Source: Bacteroidales bacterium (GTDB lineage Bacteria; Bacteroidota; Bacteroidia; Bacteroidales; F082). From it: a stretch of DNA of 64,000 nt. Positions within the stretch are counted from its first letter, which is position 1, and each line of letters opens with the position of its first letter. Both the position numbers and the translations under genes were made by a program. The notes beneath the pieces were generated by a model. It was not told the origin of the DNA. It saw only the letters and a list, made by a program, of their open reading frames with translations, and ran no database searches. Shown here piece by piece: positions 17,820-25,770 of the stretch. The DNA lies in the NCBI GenBank assembly GCA_017427985.1, contig JAFRRS010000018.1, forward strand, positions 1 to 64,000, in the 5' to 3' direction.

Positions 17820-18395
17820 TTATCGAGGGAAAATTGTGGATTCGATTATTTCGCAGATGATATGTCCAATCATGATGTGCGCTTCCTGGATTCGTGGCGT
17901 GCAAGTGCTCGGCACATTAATTAATATGTCGCAGCAGCCAGCCATTTTACCGCCCTTCTCCCCTGTCATCGCTATGGTCTTCACGCCAATTTCATTGGCT
18001 TTATCAATGGCTTTCAATATGTTAGCGGAATTTCCAGAAGTGCTTATCCCGACAAGGACATCGCCTTTCTTAGCGGAAGCCTCAATCATACGGGCATAAA
18101 TCATGTCGTAAGAATAATCATTCGCCACAGCGGTAAGATAGCTCGTATTGACATGCAAAGCCTCGGCATTCAGCGGCGGACGGTCGTAATAGAAACGCCC
18201 GCTCAGTTCGGCAGCGAGATGTTGTGCGTCGGCGGCACTACCTCCATTGCCGCAAAAATGAATCTTACCACCGTTATACAGCGACTCCACACACATTTTT
18301 GCAGCTTCATTGATTCGCATTACAAGTTCTTTGTCATTGAGAATCAATTGCTTGACATTTATAGAATCTTGAATGATATTTTCAATTGAAATCAT
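17820..18395 (-). CDS. gmhA: D-sedoheptulose-7-phosphate isomerase
   Basis: GmhA makes D-glycero-D-manno-heptose 7-phosphate, the first step to ADP-heptose for LPS. The 191-residue SIS-domain protein has the phosphosugar-binding FCGNGGSAADAQHLAAEL near 50-67 and GISTSGNSANIL near 118-129. The ATG at 18395 is used because the -7 box at 18412-18419 precedes it and the upstream in-frame start would lie before the promoter. gmhB follows after two bases, so the two enzymes are co-expressed. Cytosolic. Confidence 0.92.
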   Translation of the reverse strand: MISIENIIQDSINVKQLILNDKELVMRINEAAKMCVESLYNGGKIHFCGNGGSAADAQHLAAELSGRFYYDRPPLNAEALHVNTSYLTAVANDYSYDMIYARMIEASAKKGDVLVGISTSGNSANILKAIDKANEIGVKTIAMTGEKGGKMAGCCDILINVPSTCTPRIQEAHIMIGHIICEIIESTIFPR

Positions 18396-18411
18396 TTTTG
18401 AAATATTTTTG

Positions 18412-18419
18412 CAAAGATA
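18412..18419 (-). promoter_or_regulatory. -7 promoter box for gmhA-gmhB
   Basis: TATCTTTG on the minus strand, 16 bases before the gmhA ATG. Confidence 0.65.
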
Positions 18420-18457
18420 AATAAAAATCCCGAATTTTGCACGCAAATTTTTAAAAT

Positions 18458-18826
18458 ATGAAAGGACTTTATACGGTTTTAATGCTCATTGTCTCGAACA
18501 TCTTCATGACGTTCGCCTGGTATGGCAATATCAAGCTAAGCGAGATGGGTATTATGAAAGATTGGCCATTGATTCTTGTCATTTTAGCAAGCTGGGGCGT
18601 GGCACTGTTTGAGTATTCATTTATGATTCCTGCGAATAGAATGGGCTCTGTCGTACATGGCGGTCCGTTTACTCTCGTGCAGTTGAAGGTTATTCAAGAA
18701 GCTGTGAGTCTTATTATCTTTATGATTATCAGCATTAAAGTGTTTAAGATGGGCGAATTCAACTGGAACCATCTTATCGGATTCGGCTTCTTGGTTCTCG
18801 CCGTTTATTTTATTTTCAAAAAATAA
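18458..18826 (+). CDS. DMT-superfamily DUF486 membrane protein
   Basis: The 122-residue protein has four predicted membrane helices. It shows the DUF486 signature ASWGVALFEYSFMIPANRMG near 47-66, followed by FTLVQLKVIQEAVSL. This small drug/metabolite-transporter-like family is widely conserved; its substrate is unknown. It is divergent from gmhA, with 62 bases between the two starts. No perfect TAnnTTTG box was found; GAATTTTG at about 18432-18439 is the nearest match. Confidence 0.88.
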   Translation: MKGLYTVLMLIVSNIFMTFAWYGNIKLSEMGIMKDWPLILVILASWGVALFEYSFMIPANRMGSVVHGGPFTLVQLKVIQEAVSLIIFMIISIKVFKMGEFNWNHLIGFGFLVLAVYFIFKK

Positions 18827-18857
18827 GAAAAAACTTGCATTTTAAAAGAAAACGCTG

Positions 18858-18865
18858 TAATTTTG
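18858..18865 (+). promoter_or_regulatory. -7 promoter box for the acidic protein gene
   Basis: TAATTTTG, with TTG at 18835-18837 upstream at a spacing of 20 bases. Confidence 0.65.
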
Positions 18866-18887
18866 TAAATCAAAAATTTGTTAAGAT

Positions 18888-19295
18888 ATGAAATTTTACG
18901 ACATTGATTCGATTTTCACTTTTGGAAAATATGAGGGTGAGACTTTAGCGGAAGTATTTGAAAAAGACCCGAAATACATCAAATATTGCCAGGAAAACAT
19001 CGATGATTTCTATATCGCTCCTGACGTTTTGAAGGAATTGAGGGCATCGTCACGCGACAACAAGTTATTGACAGCCAACCTCGATGAGATGAGCGATGAG
19101 GAATTGCGCGATTTCATGAACGAGATGAACGACATCGACGAGTTCGACGAGAGCAAGCTCGAGGAAGATTTCGACTGGGAAGAAGGCGAAAACATGTTTG
19201 CCGACGAGGAAGAAGACATCTTCGGCGAAGAAGAGGAATATTTTGACGAGGAAGGCTTTGACGAGCCGTATGATGACCCGTATGACCGATACTAA
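18888..19295 (+). CDS. small highly acidic protein with exodeoxyribonuclease X C-terminal-like domain
   Basis: The first ~45 residues of this 135-residue protein (FTFGKYEGETLAEVFEKDP, then YIKYCQENIDDF) resemble the small domain found at the C-terminus of exodeoxyribonuclease X-type proteins, usually FGKYKG...DPxYIxWC. The rest is almost all Asp and Glu (about 80-135), with short aromatic breaks. No nuclease domain is present. The acidic tail could mimic DNA or bind basic proteins; this is speculation. It has its own promoter and ends one base before the convergent glycosyltransferase gene. Confidence 0.7.
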   Translation: MKFYDIDSIFTFGKYEGETLAEVFEKDPKYIKYCQENIDDFYIAPDVLKELRASSRDNKLLTANLDEMSDEELRDFMNEMNDIDEFDESKLEEDFDWEEGENMFADEEEDIFGEEEEYFDEEGFDEPYDDPYDRY

Positions 19296-20231
19296 TCAAA
19301 TTTTTTCAGCAATTCCGTAAACCTTTTGTTTTGAGGATGAGGACTGCACGAGTTCGGCGAGGAATCCGGTGAGGAACAGTTGGACGCCGACGATGATGCA
19401 GACAAGGGCGAAATAAAACAGCGGACGGCTGGTCATTCCGTAAGCGTGGAATGCGAACTTCTTGACAACCAACACAATACCGATTATGAAACCGACGATG
19501 AACATCAGGCTGCCGAGTCCGCCGAAGAGGTGCATCGGACGTTTTCCGAATTTTGAAATGAACGTGATGGTTAGCAAATCGAGATAACCTCTTAAAAACC
19601 TGCTCATTCCGAACTTTGACGTGCCGAATTTGCGTTTCTGGTGATGAACCACCTTCTCCCCTATGTGCGTAAAACCAGCTGCCTTCGCGATGACAGGGAT
19701 GTAACGGTGCATCTCACCGTAAATCTCGATGCTTTTCACCACCTCGTTGCGGTAAGCCTTAAGTCCGCAGTTGAAGTCGTGGAGCTTGATGCCTGTCATG
19801 CGGCGTGTCGACCAGTTATAGAACTTGGAAGGGATGTTTTTCGCAACTTTTGAGTCGTAACGCTTTTTCTTCCAGCCACTTACGATATCGTAGCCGTCTT
19901 TTTCAATCATATTGTAAAGCTCCGGAATCTCGTCTGGGCTGTCCTGAAGGTCCGCGTCCATGGTGATGACCACGTCGCCTTGAACAATCTTGAAACCTTC
20001 GTTGAGAGCTGCCGACTTGCCGTAGTTTCGCCGAAAGCGTATTCCCTTGATATTAGGGTTGTTAGCCTTCAGATTCTGGATGCAGTGCCATGAGCCGTCG
20101 GTGCTTCCGTCGTCGACAAACACGATTTCGTATGAATAATTGTTCTCGTCCATGACACGGCGAATCCAAGCCTCAAGTTCTGGCAGTGATTCCTCTTCAT
20201 TTAATAAAGGTATGATGACAGATATATCCAT
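19296..20231 (-). CDS. family 2 glycosyltransferase, polyprenol-phosphate sugar transferase-like (DPM1/GtrB type)
   Basis: The 311-residue protein has a GT-A domain (about 1-220): SVIIPLLNEEESL at the N-terminus, VDDGSTDGSW, the DAD-type metal motif in TMDADLQDSPDEIPE, and the RNYGKSAALNEG block. Two C-terminal membrane helices follow (about 235-295). This layout matches enzymes that load a sugar onto undecaprenyl phosphate on the inner membrane for later transfer to glycans. The ATG at 20231 avoids a 29-base overlap with the upstream gene and starts exactly at the GT-A domain. It is coupled to the DUF4199 gene with a one-base gap. Confidence 0.88.
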   Translation of the reverse strand: MDISVIIPLLNEEESLPELEAWIRRVMDENNYSYEIVFVDDGSTDGSWHCIQNLKANNPNIKGIRFRRNYGKSAALNEGFKIVQGDVVITMDADLQDSPDEIPELYNMIEKDGYDIVSGWKKKRYDSKVAKNIPSKFYNWSTRRMTGIKLHDFNCGLKAYRNEVVKSIEIYGEMHRYIPVIAKAAGFTHIGEKVVHHQKRKFGTSKFGMSRFLRGYLDLLTITFISKFGKRPMHLFGGLGSLMFIVGFIIGIVLVVKKFAFHAYGMTSRPLFYFALVCIIVGVQLFLTGFLAELVQSSSSKQKVYGIAEKI

Positions 20232-20232
20232 T

Positions 20233-20700
20233 TCAAACTTTTTTTCGTGCAAAGATAGCAATAATCAGTGAATAAACGAGTGATAAAATGACATTTATTA
20301 TCAGCATGGAGACAGCGATGGCTTTAGGAGAGAAAAGCTCCCGCATAAAGCGTCCGTTTTCGTAAAGTCCCATCCTGCTTTCCATTCCGAAACATGAATA
20401 CATCAGAAAAATTACGCCGCTGAACAGCACTGCGCCGACAATTCCGCATATAAAACTCATCGTAAAAGCGCGTCCGTATGAGAAGCTGTTCCACACGAAT
20501 TTATTTTTGAAGAAAGCGAGTGTGACGCTGAGCCATACGAAGGGGATGAGGTAAATTATCGAGAAAAGATATGACGACTCGACATAAAGGCGTTCATAGA
20601 ATATCACGTAAGCAGTTGATAATATGAGGCTTAGCAACAATCCAGAGACAATTGTTGTTAGCCAGTACTGTTTGCCTGTATATGTAGGGTTTATCATCAT
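20233..20700 (-). CDS. DUF4199 family membrane protein
   Basis: This 155-residue protein has four hydrophobic helices and a charged C-terminal IFARKKV. The pattern (GLLLSLILSTAYVIFYERL early, a central SYGRAFTMSFICG, then VLFSGVIFLMYSCF) matches Bacteroidota DUF4199 proteins, which are frequently encoded directly upstream of a DPM1-like glycosyltransferase as here. The function is unknown; a helper of the glycosyltransferase is a reasonable inference from the repeated pairing. It begins 12 bases after the SRP RNA and may be read through from its promoter. Confidence 0.82.
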   Translation of the reverse strand: MMINPTYTGKQYWLTTIVSGLLLSLILSTAYVIFYERLYVESSYLFSIIYLIPFVWLSVTLAFFKNKFVWNSFSYGRAFTMSFICGIVGAVLFSGVIFLMYSCFGMESRMGLYENGRFMRELFSPKAIAVSMLIINVILSLVYSLIIAIFARKKV

Positions 20701-20712
20701 ATCGAGACAAAA

Positions 20713-20811
20713 AAGGGTAAGCTACTTATATCGCACCGCTCAACCATCTACCCTTGCTGCCTTCCGACCCTGGGGGAGTTTGACAGGAGCTGGTCGTATA
20801 AGACTTACCCG
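20713..20811 (-). ncRNA. ffs: signal recognition particle RNA (4.5S-type, small bacterial form)
   Basis: On the minus strand the core GGGTCGGAAGGCAGCAAGGG is the universally conserved SRP hairpin tip that binds Ffh. The ends GGGTAAGTC (20803-20811) and GCTTACCC (20714-20721) pair to close the molecule at about 98 bases. The sequence following the tip (GTAGATGGTTGAGCGG) is typical of Bacteroidota SRP RNA. A TATTTTTG promoter box lies directly upstream at 20815-20822. Confidence 0.92.
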
Positions 20812-20814
20812 CTG

Positions 20815-20822
20815 CAAAAATA
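20815..20822 (-). promoter_or_regulatory. -7 promoter box for SRP RNA
   Basis: TATTTTTG on the minus strand, about four bases before the 5' end of the mature RNA, placing the transcript start at its first stem base. Confidence 0.6.
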
Positions 20823-20900
20823 CGAAAAATTTTGATTTGACAAGATATTTTTTTACTTTTTGCATTAAATCAGCCTCAACACATATGTCCCCTTCCCTGA

Positions 20901-22145
20901 CTAAATCAACTTCAACAGAAAATCGCAGACATTTATCACAAAGATTCCATTATTCAGATAGTAAGACGGAATATTGTCATTAGTTACAATTATCTTCCTA
21001 AAAGAATCGTCAATCAACGATAATGAACGGGCTTCCTGTTCCAACTTCTCTTTATCACTTATTGAATAAGCACTTTGCACATAAATCCTGTCACCTCCTT
21101 TGTTACACACAAAATCGACTTCAAGTTGGGTCCTTATGGTTTTACCATTCACGTCTTTAGAATAACGCTCCATAATTCCGACATCAATTTTATATCCTTG
21201 TTGCAGCAAATGGTTATATACAATGTTTTCCATTATATGAGTAGGCTCAATTTGTCTAAAATCAACCAACGAATTGCGCAATCCCAAATCTGCAAAATAA
21301 TATTTGCACGGTGTGTCAATGTATTTTTTCCCCTTGATATCAAAACGTATTGATTTGTTTATCAAAAACGCATCAATGAAATAATCAATATAAGTTTTTA
21401 TTGTAGTTGAATGAATATCAACATGTTTCTCGCTTTTAAAAGTATTCGATAATTTTGTAGGATTTGTAAGTGCAGCGATATTTGATGCCAAAATTCTGAA
21501 AAGCTCCTCTAATTCAGCATCATTTTTTACATTATTTCTGTTTACAATATCGGTCAAATAAGTCTCTTTTATCAGATTCTGCAGCAACTCAGCTTTAATA
21601 GCATTATCATTCTCTAAAACAATAATCGGTATGCCTCCATATATCATATAATCTCTCCATAAAGCTTGAATATCACCACCTGTTTCAGAGAATATTTCCT
21701 TTAACGACAAAGGATTAACATGTATTTGCACACCTCTTCCTCTGAATTCGGTAACAATATCTGACGACAGAAACTTTGCATTGCTGCCAGTCACATACAA
21801 ATCAACATTATTAATATGCAGAAAGCCATTCAAAACATCCACGAAACCATCAAGCATCTGCACTTCATCAATTATCACATAATACATCTCATCATCAACA
21901 GATGTCAGTTCTTTGACGTAATTGTATATTGTTTCAGGATTTCTGTACTTCTTTTGGGCAAAATCATCCAATTGTATGCTAATGATATGATTTGCATGTA
22001 CACCACTTTTTATAAGATAATCTTTGTAAATATTTAGCAAAAGATATGATTTTCCTACACGTCTTAATCCTGTAATAACTTTTACCAAATGATTATGCTT
22101 ATAAGCAATCAATTTTTCTATGCACTCCTGTCTTTTAAACCTCAT
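20901..22145 (-). CDS. AAA+ ATPase with DUF4143 C-terminal domain
   Basis: The 414-residue protein has an N-terminal P-loop domain (GLRRVGKS at 26-33, Walker B YYVIIDEVQML near 90-100, and a sensor VTGSNAKFL). A DUF4143 domain with PD-(D/E)xK-like character follows in the C-terminal half (EVDFVCNKGGDRIYVQSAYS). Such ATPases are frequent, variable genes in Bacteroidota and archaea, and their function is unknown. It is a lone gene with its own promoter, with slightly lower GC than its neighbours, and may be an acquired gene. It is not linked to the SRP RNA downstream. Confidence 0.88.
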   Translation of the reverse strand: MRFKRQECIEKLIAYKHNHLVKVITGLRRVGKSYLLLNIYKDYLIKSGVHANHIISIQLDDFAQKKYRNPETIYNYVKELTSVDDEMYYVIIDEVQMLDGFVDVLNGFLHINNVDLYVTGSNAKFLSSDIVTEFRGRGVQIHVNPLSLKEIFSETGGDIQALWRDYMIYGGIPIIVLENDNAIKAELLQNLIKETYLTDIVNRNNVKNDAELEELFRILASNIAALTNPTKLSNTFKSEKHVDIHSTTIKTYIDYFIDAFLINKSIRFDIKGKKYIDTPCKYYFADLGLRNSLVDFRQIEPTHIMENIVYNHLLQQGYKIDVGIMERYSKDVNGKTIRTQLEVDFVCNKGGDRIYVQSAYSISDKEKLEQEARSLSLIDDSFRKIIVTNDNIPSYYLNNGIFVINVCDFLLKLI

Positions 22146-22186
22146 ATCTATAATGTATTTTTGTGTGTATACACATTTTTACATTG

Positions 22187-22194
22187 CAAAAATA
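22187..22194 (-). promoter_or_regulatory. -7 promoter box for the DUF4143 ATPase
   Basis: TATTTTTG on the minus strand, 41 bases before the ATG at 22145. Confidence 0.55.
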
Positions 22195-22224
22195 CACATT
22201 TTTTTGATAATCAATCAATTTTAA

Positions 22225-22262
22225 ATAAAAAAATCCCCGGCAGAATTGATTCCACCAGGAAT
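22225..22262 (-). terminator. Rho-independent terminator of the kamE-etfA operon
   Basis: On the minus strand CCTGGTGGAA pairs with TTCTGCCGGGG (one bulge, G-U pairs) around an ATCAA loop. A run of seven T residues follows. It lies 60 bases after the etfA stop, beyond a palindromic repeat. Confidence 0.6.
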
Positions 22263-22293
22263 TTTGTTAGTGAAACAATGATGTTTCAATTAT

Positions 22294-22315
22294 GAGACGT
22301 TTCAGGAAACGTCTC
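22294..22315. repeat. palindromic repeat type A, copy 3
   Basis: GAGACGTTTC-AG-GAAACGTCTC is the same palindrome as the two clpC-tail copies except for the loop (AG against CT). It lies eight bases after the etfA stop. A second small palindrome, TGAAACA-ATGA-TGTTTCA, sits at 22271-22288. Confidence 0.75.
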
Positions 22316-22322
22316 TGCGGGA

Positions 22323-23342
22323 TTATTTCTCCACTTCTTTCTTCAGTCTCTCTGTCAGCATCGGGACGATCTTGTGGAGGTCACCTACAATGCCAAGGTC
22401 AGCGGCTGAGAAGATTGGTGCATATTTGTCCTTGTTGATGGCGATGATGAAATCTGACTCTTCCATACCTGCGAGATGCTGGATAGCACCGGAGATACCA
22501 CATGCCATGTAAAGGGCCGGACGCACTGTCTTACCTGTCTGACCAACCTGGAAGCAGTGATCCATGATGCCTGCGTCGACCATAGCACGTGATGATGACA
22601 CCATGCCGCCGAGGACATCGGCCAAAGCCTGAAGCTTGTTGAAACCTTCCTTGTCGTGAACGCCACGGCCACCTGAAACCAAAATCTTGGCATCGGCGAT
22701 GTCGTCAGCGCACTTGCAGTTCATCTTGGTCTCAATGACTTTGACTTTGAACTTACTTGTGTCGAACTTAGGAGCAAACATTGTGATGGTGCCTTTTCTG
22801 CCAGCCTCGCGGACGCGTTTCTGCATCACACCTGGACGCACTGTCGACATCTGTGGACGTGTGTTAGGGCAAAGAATGGTTGCCATCAGGTTGCCACCGA
22901 ATGCAGGACGTGTTGAACGGAACTGCTTCTCGCCTGTCTCCTCGACGATACCGATTTCAAGCTTGGTGCAGTCTGCTGTCAGACCGGTCTTCAAACGTGA
23001 AGCGATACGTGGTGCGAGGTCACGGCCGATGGTTGTAGCACCGTAAAGGACGATGCTTGGGCAACCGGCTGTAATCATCTGATACACAACCTGTGAGTAC
23101 TGTTCTGTCAAGTAATCTTTCAATTCTGGGCAGTCAGCGACGAGCACTTCGTCAGCGCCCATCTCGATGAGGCTCTGAGCCTGATCTTTCACGTTGTGAC
23201 CAAGTAACATTGCAACAACTTTCTCGCCGAGAGCGTCAGCAAGGTCGCGTGCTTTACCTAAAAGTTCGTATGCTACGGATTGGATTGTACCACCGCGCTG
23301 TTCTGCGAACACATAAACGTTTTTATAATCTTTGATATCCAT
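22323..23342 (-). CDS. etfA: electron transfer flavoprotein alpha subunit
   Basis: EtfA carries the FAD of the EtfAB heterodimer. The 339-residue protein has the C-terminal FAD-binding signature GQTGKTVRPALYMACGISGA near 268-287 and the N-terminal nucleotide-like domain (FAEQRGG). It directly follows etfB and bcd; together they form the crotonyl-CoA reductase complex that in anaerobes can bifurcate electrons to ferredoxin. It is the last gene of the operon and is followed by a palindromic repeat and a terminator. Confidence 0.95.
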   Translation of the reverse strand: MDIKDYKNVYVFAEQRGGTIQSVAYELLGKARDLADALGEKVVAMLLGHNVKDQAQSLIEMGADEVLVADCPELKDYLTEQYSQVVYQMITAGCPSIVLYGATTIGRDLAPRIASRLKTGLTADCTKLEIGIVEETGEKQFRSTRPAFGGNLMATILCPNTRPQMSTVRPGVMQKRVREAGRKGTITMFAPKFDTSKFKVKVIETKMNCKCADDIADAKILVSGGRGVHDKEGFNKLQALADVLGGMVSSSRAMVDAGIMDHCFQVGQTGKTVRPALYMACGISGAIQHLAGMEESDFIIAINKDKYAPIFSAADLGIVGDLHKIVPMLTERLKKEVEK

Positions 23343-23353
23343 AACTCTTACTT

Positions 23354-24136
23354 TTAGATTAAATGTTTCTCTTTCAATTTCTTAACAATGAGTTCGACTG
23401 CTTCTTCCTCGCTCACTTCGAACACCTCGCCTGGTGCCTTAAGCTGTTTCGGGAATGACTGCCACACCTTTGTTGGTGAGCCTTTCAAGCCGAGTTTGTT
23501 CTCGTCGACATCGAGTTTGTCGGCGCCCCAAACCTCAACTTCCTTATCGTAAGCGTCAACGATGCCAGCTACTGTCATGTAACGTGCCTCGAATGCTGAT
23601 GCCAACACTGTGAGGACGCACTTGCCTTCGACTTCGAGAGTCTGCACGCTGTCTTCGTTTTCTTTCTTCACGATGAAGTTGCCGTTCTTTTCGCGTTCAG
23701 CGTCGATGACGTATGAAACCTGTGGTAATCCGAGGTGTTCAGCCATCTCAGGACCGACCTGTGCTGTATCACCGTCGATAGCCTGACGGCCAGCGATGAT
23801 GAGGTCATAGTCTAAAGTCTTGATGGCGCCTGCCAATGCGTATGATGTTGCAAGAGTATCAGCACCAGCGAACTTTCTGTCGCTCAATAAGATAGCTCTG
23901 TCAACTCCCATAGCGACAGCTTCTCTCAGGATGAGGTCGGCTTGTGGAGGTCCCATGGTGATAACTGTGACGTTAGCGCCGTATTTGTCTTTCATCTGGA
24001 GTGCGAGTTCGAGACCGCCCTTGTCGTCAGGGTTCATGATGCTCGGAACGCCTTCACGGATAAGAGTATTCTTTACCGGATCGATTTTGATTTCGGTAGT
24101 ATCAGGTACTTGCTTAATACAAACTATAATATTCAT
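23354..24136 (-). CDS. etfB: electron transfer flavoprotein beta subunit
   Basis: The 260-residue EtfB begins with the canonical MNIIVCIKQVPDT and contains the VNxAD-like adenine/FAD-binding segment and AIDGDTAQVGPEMAEHLG. It pairs with EtfA to pass electrons between NADH, Bcd and probably ferredoxin in butyryl-CoA formation. It lies between bcd (12 bases) and etfA (11 bases) on the same strand. Confidence 0.95.
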   Translation of the reverse strand: MNIIVCIKQVPDTTEIKIDPVKNTLIREGVPSIMNPDDKGGLELALQMKDKYGANVTVITMGPPQADLILREAVAMGVDRAILLSDRKFAGADTLATSYALAGAIKTLDYDLIIAGRQAIDGDTAQVGPEMAEHLGLPQVSYVIDAEREKNGNFIVKKENEDSVQTLEVEGKCVLTVLASAFEARYMTVAGIVDAYDKEVEVWGADKLDVDENKLGLKGSPTKVWQSFPKQLKAPGEVFEVSEEEAVELIVKKLKEKHLI

Positions 24137-24148
24137 AATCCTTCCCTC

Positions 24149-25288
24149 CTATTTAAATAAATGACCGGCGATAACCATTCTCTGAACCTCTGATGTACCT
24201 TCGTAGATCTCGGTAATCTTGGCGTCACGCATCATGCGCTCGACCGGATATTCACGTGTGTAGCCGTAGCCGCCGTGGAACTGTACTGCCTTTGTAGTCA
24301 CTTCCATTGCTGTCTCAGCTGCGAAGAGTTTTGCCATTGCCGCATCTGCTGAGTATGGGAGACCTTTATCTTTCTTCCATGCTGCGCTTCTGACGAGCAA
24401 ACGAGCTGCCTCGACCTTTGTCTTGAGGTCGGCCATCTGGAACTGTGTGTTCTGGAACTGTGCGATAGCCTTGCCGAACTGCTTACGTTCCTTGGTGTAT
24501 TTCACTGTCTCATCCATAGCGCCTTGAGCGATGCCGAGGGCCTGTGAAGCGATACCGATACGGCCGCCGTCGAGGGTCTTCATTGCGATGTTGAAGCCTT
24601 TTCCGAGAGGTCCGAGGAGGTTTTCCTTCGGCACTTCGCAGTTTTCGAAAATCAACTCGCAAGTCGCACTACCGCGGATACCCATCTTCAACTCTTTCTT
24701 ACCGATGCTGAAGCCCTTGAAGCCTTTCTCAACGATGAATGCCGAGATGCCCTTGGTGCCTTTGCTCTTATCTGTCATTGCCATGACGATGAACACATCG
24801 GCGTAAGCTGCGTTGGTGATGAAAATCTTTGTTCCGTTGAGGATGTATTTGTCGCCAGCGTCAACAGCCATTGTCTGCTGCATGGCGGCATCGGTACCGG
24901 CGTTAGGCTCGGTGAGACCGAAAGCGCCAATCCATTCGCCTGATGCGAGCTTCGGCAAATATTTCATCTTCTGTTCCTCTGTTCCGTTTTCGAGGATAGG
25001 TGCCATGCACAACGATGTGTGAGCCGAGAGGATGACGCCTGTGGTGGCGCACACTCTTGAGAGCTCCTCAACAGCCATGATGTACATCTGCACTGTTCCG
25101 CCGGCGCCGCCGTACTGGCGTGGTACCGGGATGCCCATCAAACCTAATTTCGCCATCTTCTTGACGGTTTCCATAGGGAAACGTTCTGTCTCGTCAACTT
25201 CGGCTGCCAAAGGCTTGACCTCGTTCTCCGCAAACGATCTGATCATCTGCAGGAACAATTCTTCTGTCTTTGAATAGCTAAAATCCAT
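24149..25288 (-). CDS. bcd: acyl-CoA dehydrogenase, probably butyryl-CoA dehydrogenase
   Basis: The 379-residue flavoenzyme reduces crotonyl-CoA to butyryl-CoA with EtfAB. It shows the family motifs GAFGLTEPNAGTDA near 127-140, IFITNAAYADVF, and the C-terminal QFHGGYGYTREYPVERMMRD. The catalytic glutamate lies in EIYEGTSEVQRM near the C-terminus. Position between hbd and etfB agrees with short-chain butyryl-CoA dehydrogenase. The expected close spacing to hbd is broken by a 480-base insertion carrying a four-helix-bundle gene. Confidence 0.94.
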   Translation of the reverse strand: MDFSYSKTEELFLQMIRSFAENEVKPLAAEVDETERFPMETVKKMAKLGLMGIPVPRQYGGAGGTVQMYIMAVEELSRVCATTGVILSAHTSLCMAPILENGTEEQKMKYLPKLASGEWIGAFGLTEPNAGTDAAMQQTMAVDAGDKYILNGTKIFITNAAYADVFIVMAMTDKSKGTKGISAFIVEKGFKGFSIGKKELKMGIRGSATCELIFENCEVPKENLLGPLGKGFNIAMKTLDGGRIGIASQALGIAQGAMDETVKYTKERKQFGKAIAQFQNTQFQMADLKTKVEAARLLVRSAAWKKDKGLPYSADAAMAKLFAAETAMEVTTKAVQFHGGYGYTREYPVERMMRDAKITEIYEGTSEVQRMVIAGHLFK

Positions 25289-25307
25289 TTCAATTAATTT
25301 GAATCTT

Positions 25308-25765
25308 GAAGACAGAAGACAGGAGACAGAATAGAAGAAAAGAATTTAAGAATTTGAGTTTTTTATCCTATTTATATAGGATTGAAGAAGTTTTCCGATA
25401 TCATTTGATAATTCTTCAAGAATATCAGATTGTTCTTTTGTTATATATTTTAAATCTTTCGATAAAACAATATAATAACTACATTCTTCCAATGAACCTT
25501 GTGAAATATTAAAAAACCTGACTTTATCAGATAAAGATTTCTTTGCATAGCCTTCGGCAATATTAGCTGCTATCGAAACAGCTGCTCTTCTGAATTGAGA
25601 TGTCAATCCGAACATTTCTCCTTTCGGAAATTTTTCAGAAAACGAATAAACATTCAAAACAAAAGAATGTGCCTTTTGCCAAACAATTAACTCCTTATAT
25701 GATTTAGTCGCCATTCTAATATTCTAAAATTCTCTTCCGACTTCTGTCTTCTGGCTTCTGTCTAC
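25308..25765. mobile_element. inverted-repeat element carrying a four-helix-bundle gene, inserted in the butyrate operon
   Basis: The left arm (25308-25353) and right arm (25721-25765, read in reverse complement) match at 21 of the first 24 bases and stay similar for about 45 bases. Both share GACAGAAG repeats followed by GAATTTTAGAAT-like sequence. The arms closely enclose one gene; its stop codon lies inside the left arm. The unit separates hbd from bcd, which would otherwise be adjacent. No transposase is encoded. A non-autonomous, movable unit is inferred from the arms and position; a target-site duplication was not recognised. Confidence 0.6.
25346..25714 (-). CDS. four-helix-bundle protein (S23/IVP family)
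   Basis: The 122-residue protein is a typical S23-like four-helix bundle: KSYKELIVWQKAHSFVLNVY at the N-terminus, LTSQFRRAAVSIAANIAEGY in the centre (the family hallmark), and a last helix with SYYIVLSKDLKYI. Relatives are encoded in intervening sequences of 23S rRNA genes, and the Avd protein of diversity-generating retroelements shares the fold. The biological role of free-standing copies is unknown. Here it lies within an operon of fermentation enzymes on the same strand, enclosed by inverted repeats, with no promoter box of its own. Confidence 0.92.
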   Translation of the reverse strand: MATKSYKELIVWQKAHSFVLNVYSFSEKFPKGEMFGLTSQFRRAAVSIAANIAEGYAKKSLSDKVRFFNISQGSLEECSYYIVLSKDLKYITKEQSDILEELSNDIGKLLQSYINRIKNSNS

Positions 25766-25770
25766 TTTTG

